Positions 63,604-64,000 of a DNA stretch of 64,000 nt are shown here, piece after piece. This stretch comes from Sphingomonas sp. Its GTDB lineage: Bacteria; Pseudomonadota; Alphaproteobacteria; Sphingomonadales; Sphingomonadaceae. The notes beneath the pieces are model-generated. The model was not told the origin of the DNA and made no database searches. It saw nothing but the letters and a program-made list of their open reading frames with translations. A program made the position numbers and the translations under genes. Within the stretch, counting starts at the first letter, position 1, and the number at the start of each line of letters is the position of its first letter. The DNA lies in NCBI GenBank assembly GCA_019753375.1, contig JAIELC010000024.1, forward strand, positions 1 to 64,000, read 5' to 3'.

Positions 63604-64000
63604 GCGAGGGGCAAATCAAAATTCTCCCCACGCTTCTTGGGGAACAGGCACGGGCGAGTGGGCCTGGTGCGCATATATGGCTTTCGGCGTCGGCGGGGAC
63701 CGGCAAGACGCAGGTGCTCGCCGCGCGGGTTTATCGATTGCTGCTGGGCGGGACGGAGCCGGGGGCGATCCTGTGTCTGACCTTCACCAAGGCTGGCGCA
63801 TCAGAAATGGCCGGTCGGATCAATGAGCGGCTCGCCGCCTGGGTACGGATGCCCGAACTTGACTTGCGCAAAGACCTGGCGGCGCTGGGGGAGAATTGGC
63901 AGGCGCCGGGCATGATCCAGCGCGCGCGGACGCTGTTCGCGCGGGTGCTGGATGCGCCAGGGGGCGGTATTCGCATCCAAACGATCCACGGCTTTTGCCA
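63600..64000 (+). CDS. addA: Double-strand break repair helicase AddA, 3' truncated by window end
   Basis: ATG overlaps the addB stop. Manual translation: MSEGQIKILPTLLGEQARASGPGAHIWLSASAGTGKTQVLAARVYRLLL...LCLTFTKAGASEMAGRI...IRIQTIHGFC. Absent from the ORF track because the frame stays open. Confidence 0.9.
   Translation, partial: MSEGQIKILPTLLGEQARASGPGAHIWLSASAGTGKTQVLAARVYRLLLGGTEPGAILCLTFTKAGASEMAGRINERLAAWVRMPELDLRKDLAALGENWQAPGMIQRARTLFARVLDAPGGGIRIQTIHGFC

Noticed and set aside
1-64000. Complete tRNA or rRNA genes
   Set aside because: No full cloverleaf or rRNA signature was recognised; only the tRNA-like 3' fragment at 1181-1198. tRNAscan-SE would be decisive.

Overview
The window is a 64 kb, high-GC alphaproteobacterial chromosome segment. 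Gene content and order best fit a sphingomonad (Sphingomonadales); this was judged by reading only, with no database search. About 53 genes can be supported. The left edge (1..~1198) looks like the end of an integrated conjugative or mobilizable element: a relaxase C-terminus, a DUF6118-type protein, and then an 18-nt sequence resembling a tRNA-Pro 3' end that could be the attachment site. The rest is mostly core chromosome: ettA, a NYN/LOTUS protein with greB, slt-dapA-smpB, cckA, add, recA, alaS, icd, psd-pssA, the rpsB-tsf-pyrH-frr-uppS-cdsA-dxr-rseP-bamA-skp-fabZ block, amn, ahcY, a TonB-dependent receptor, and divL-tsaE-amgK-murU-addB-addA (addA runs off the right end). The best leads are: (1) a small minus-strand membrane protein upstream of rpsB whose promoter region carries two alphaproteobacterial LexA boxes (GTTC-N7-GTTC), a candidate undescribed SOS-induced membrane protein; (2) the putative tRNA-Pro attachment scar; (3) loss of lpxD/lpxA from the bamA-skp-fabZ cluster, as expected for an LPS-free sphingolipid organism; (4) a DivL-type kinase with Tyr in place of the phospho-acceptor His; (5) a 20-bp palindrome upstream of ahcY; (6) two adjacent perfect hairpins between ahcY and the TonB receptor; (7) a PilZ-domain protein with a histone-H1-like K/A/P-rich tail.
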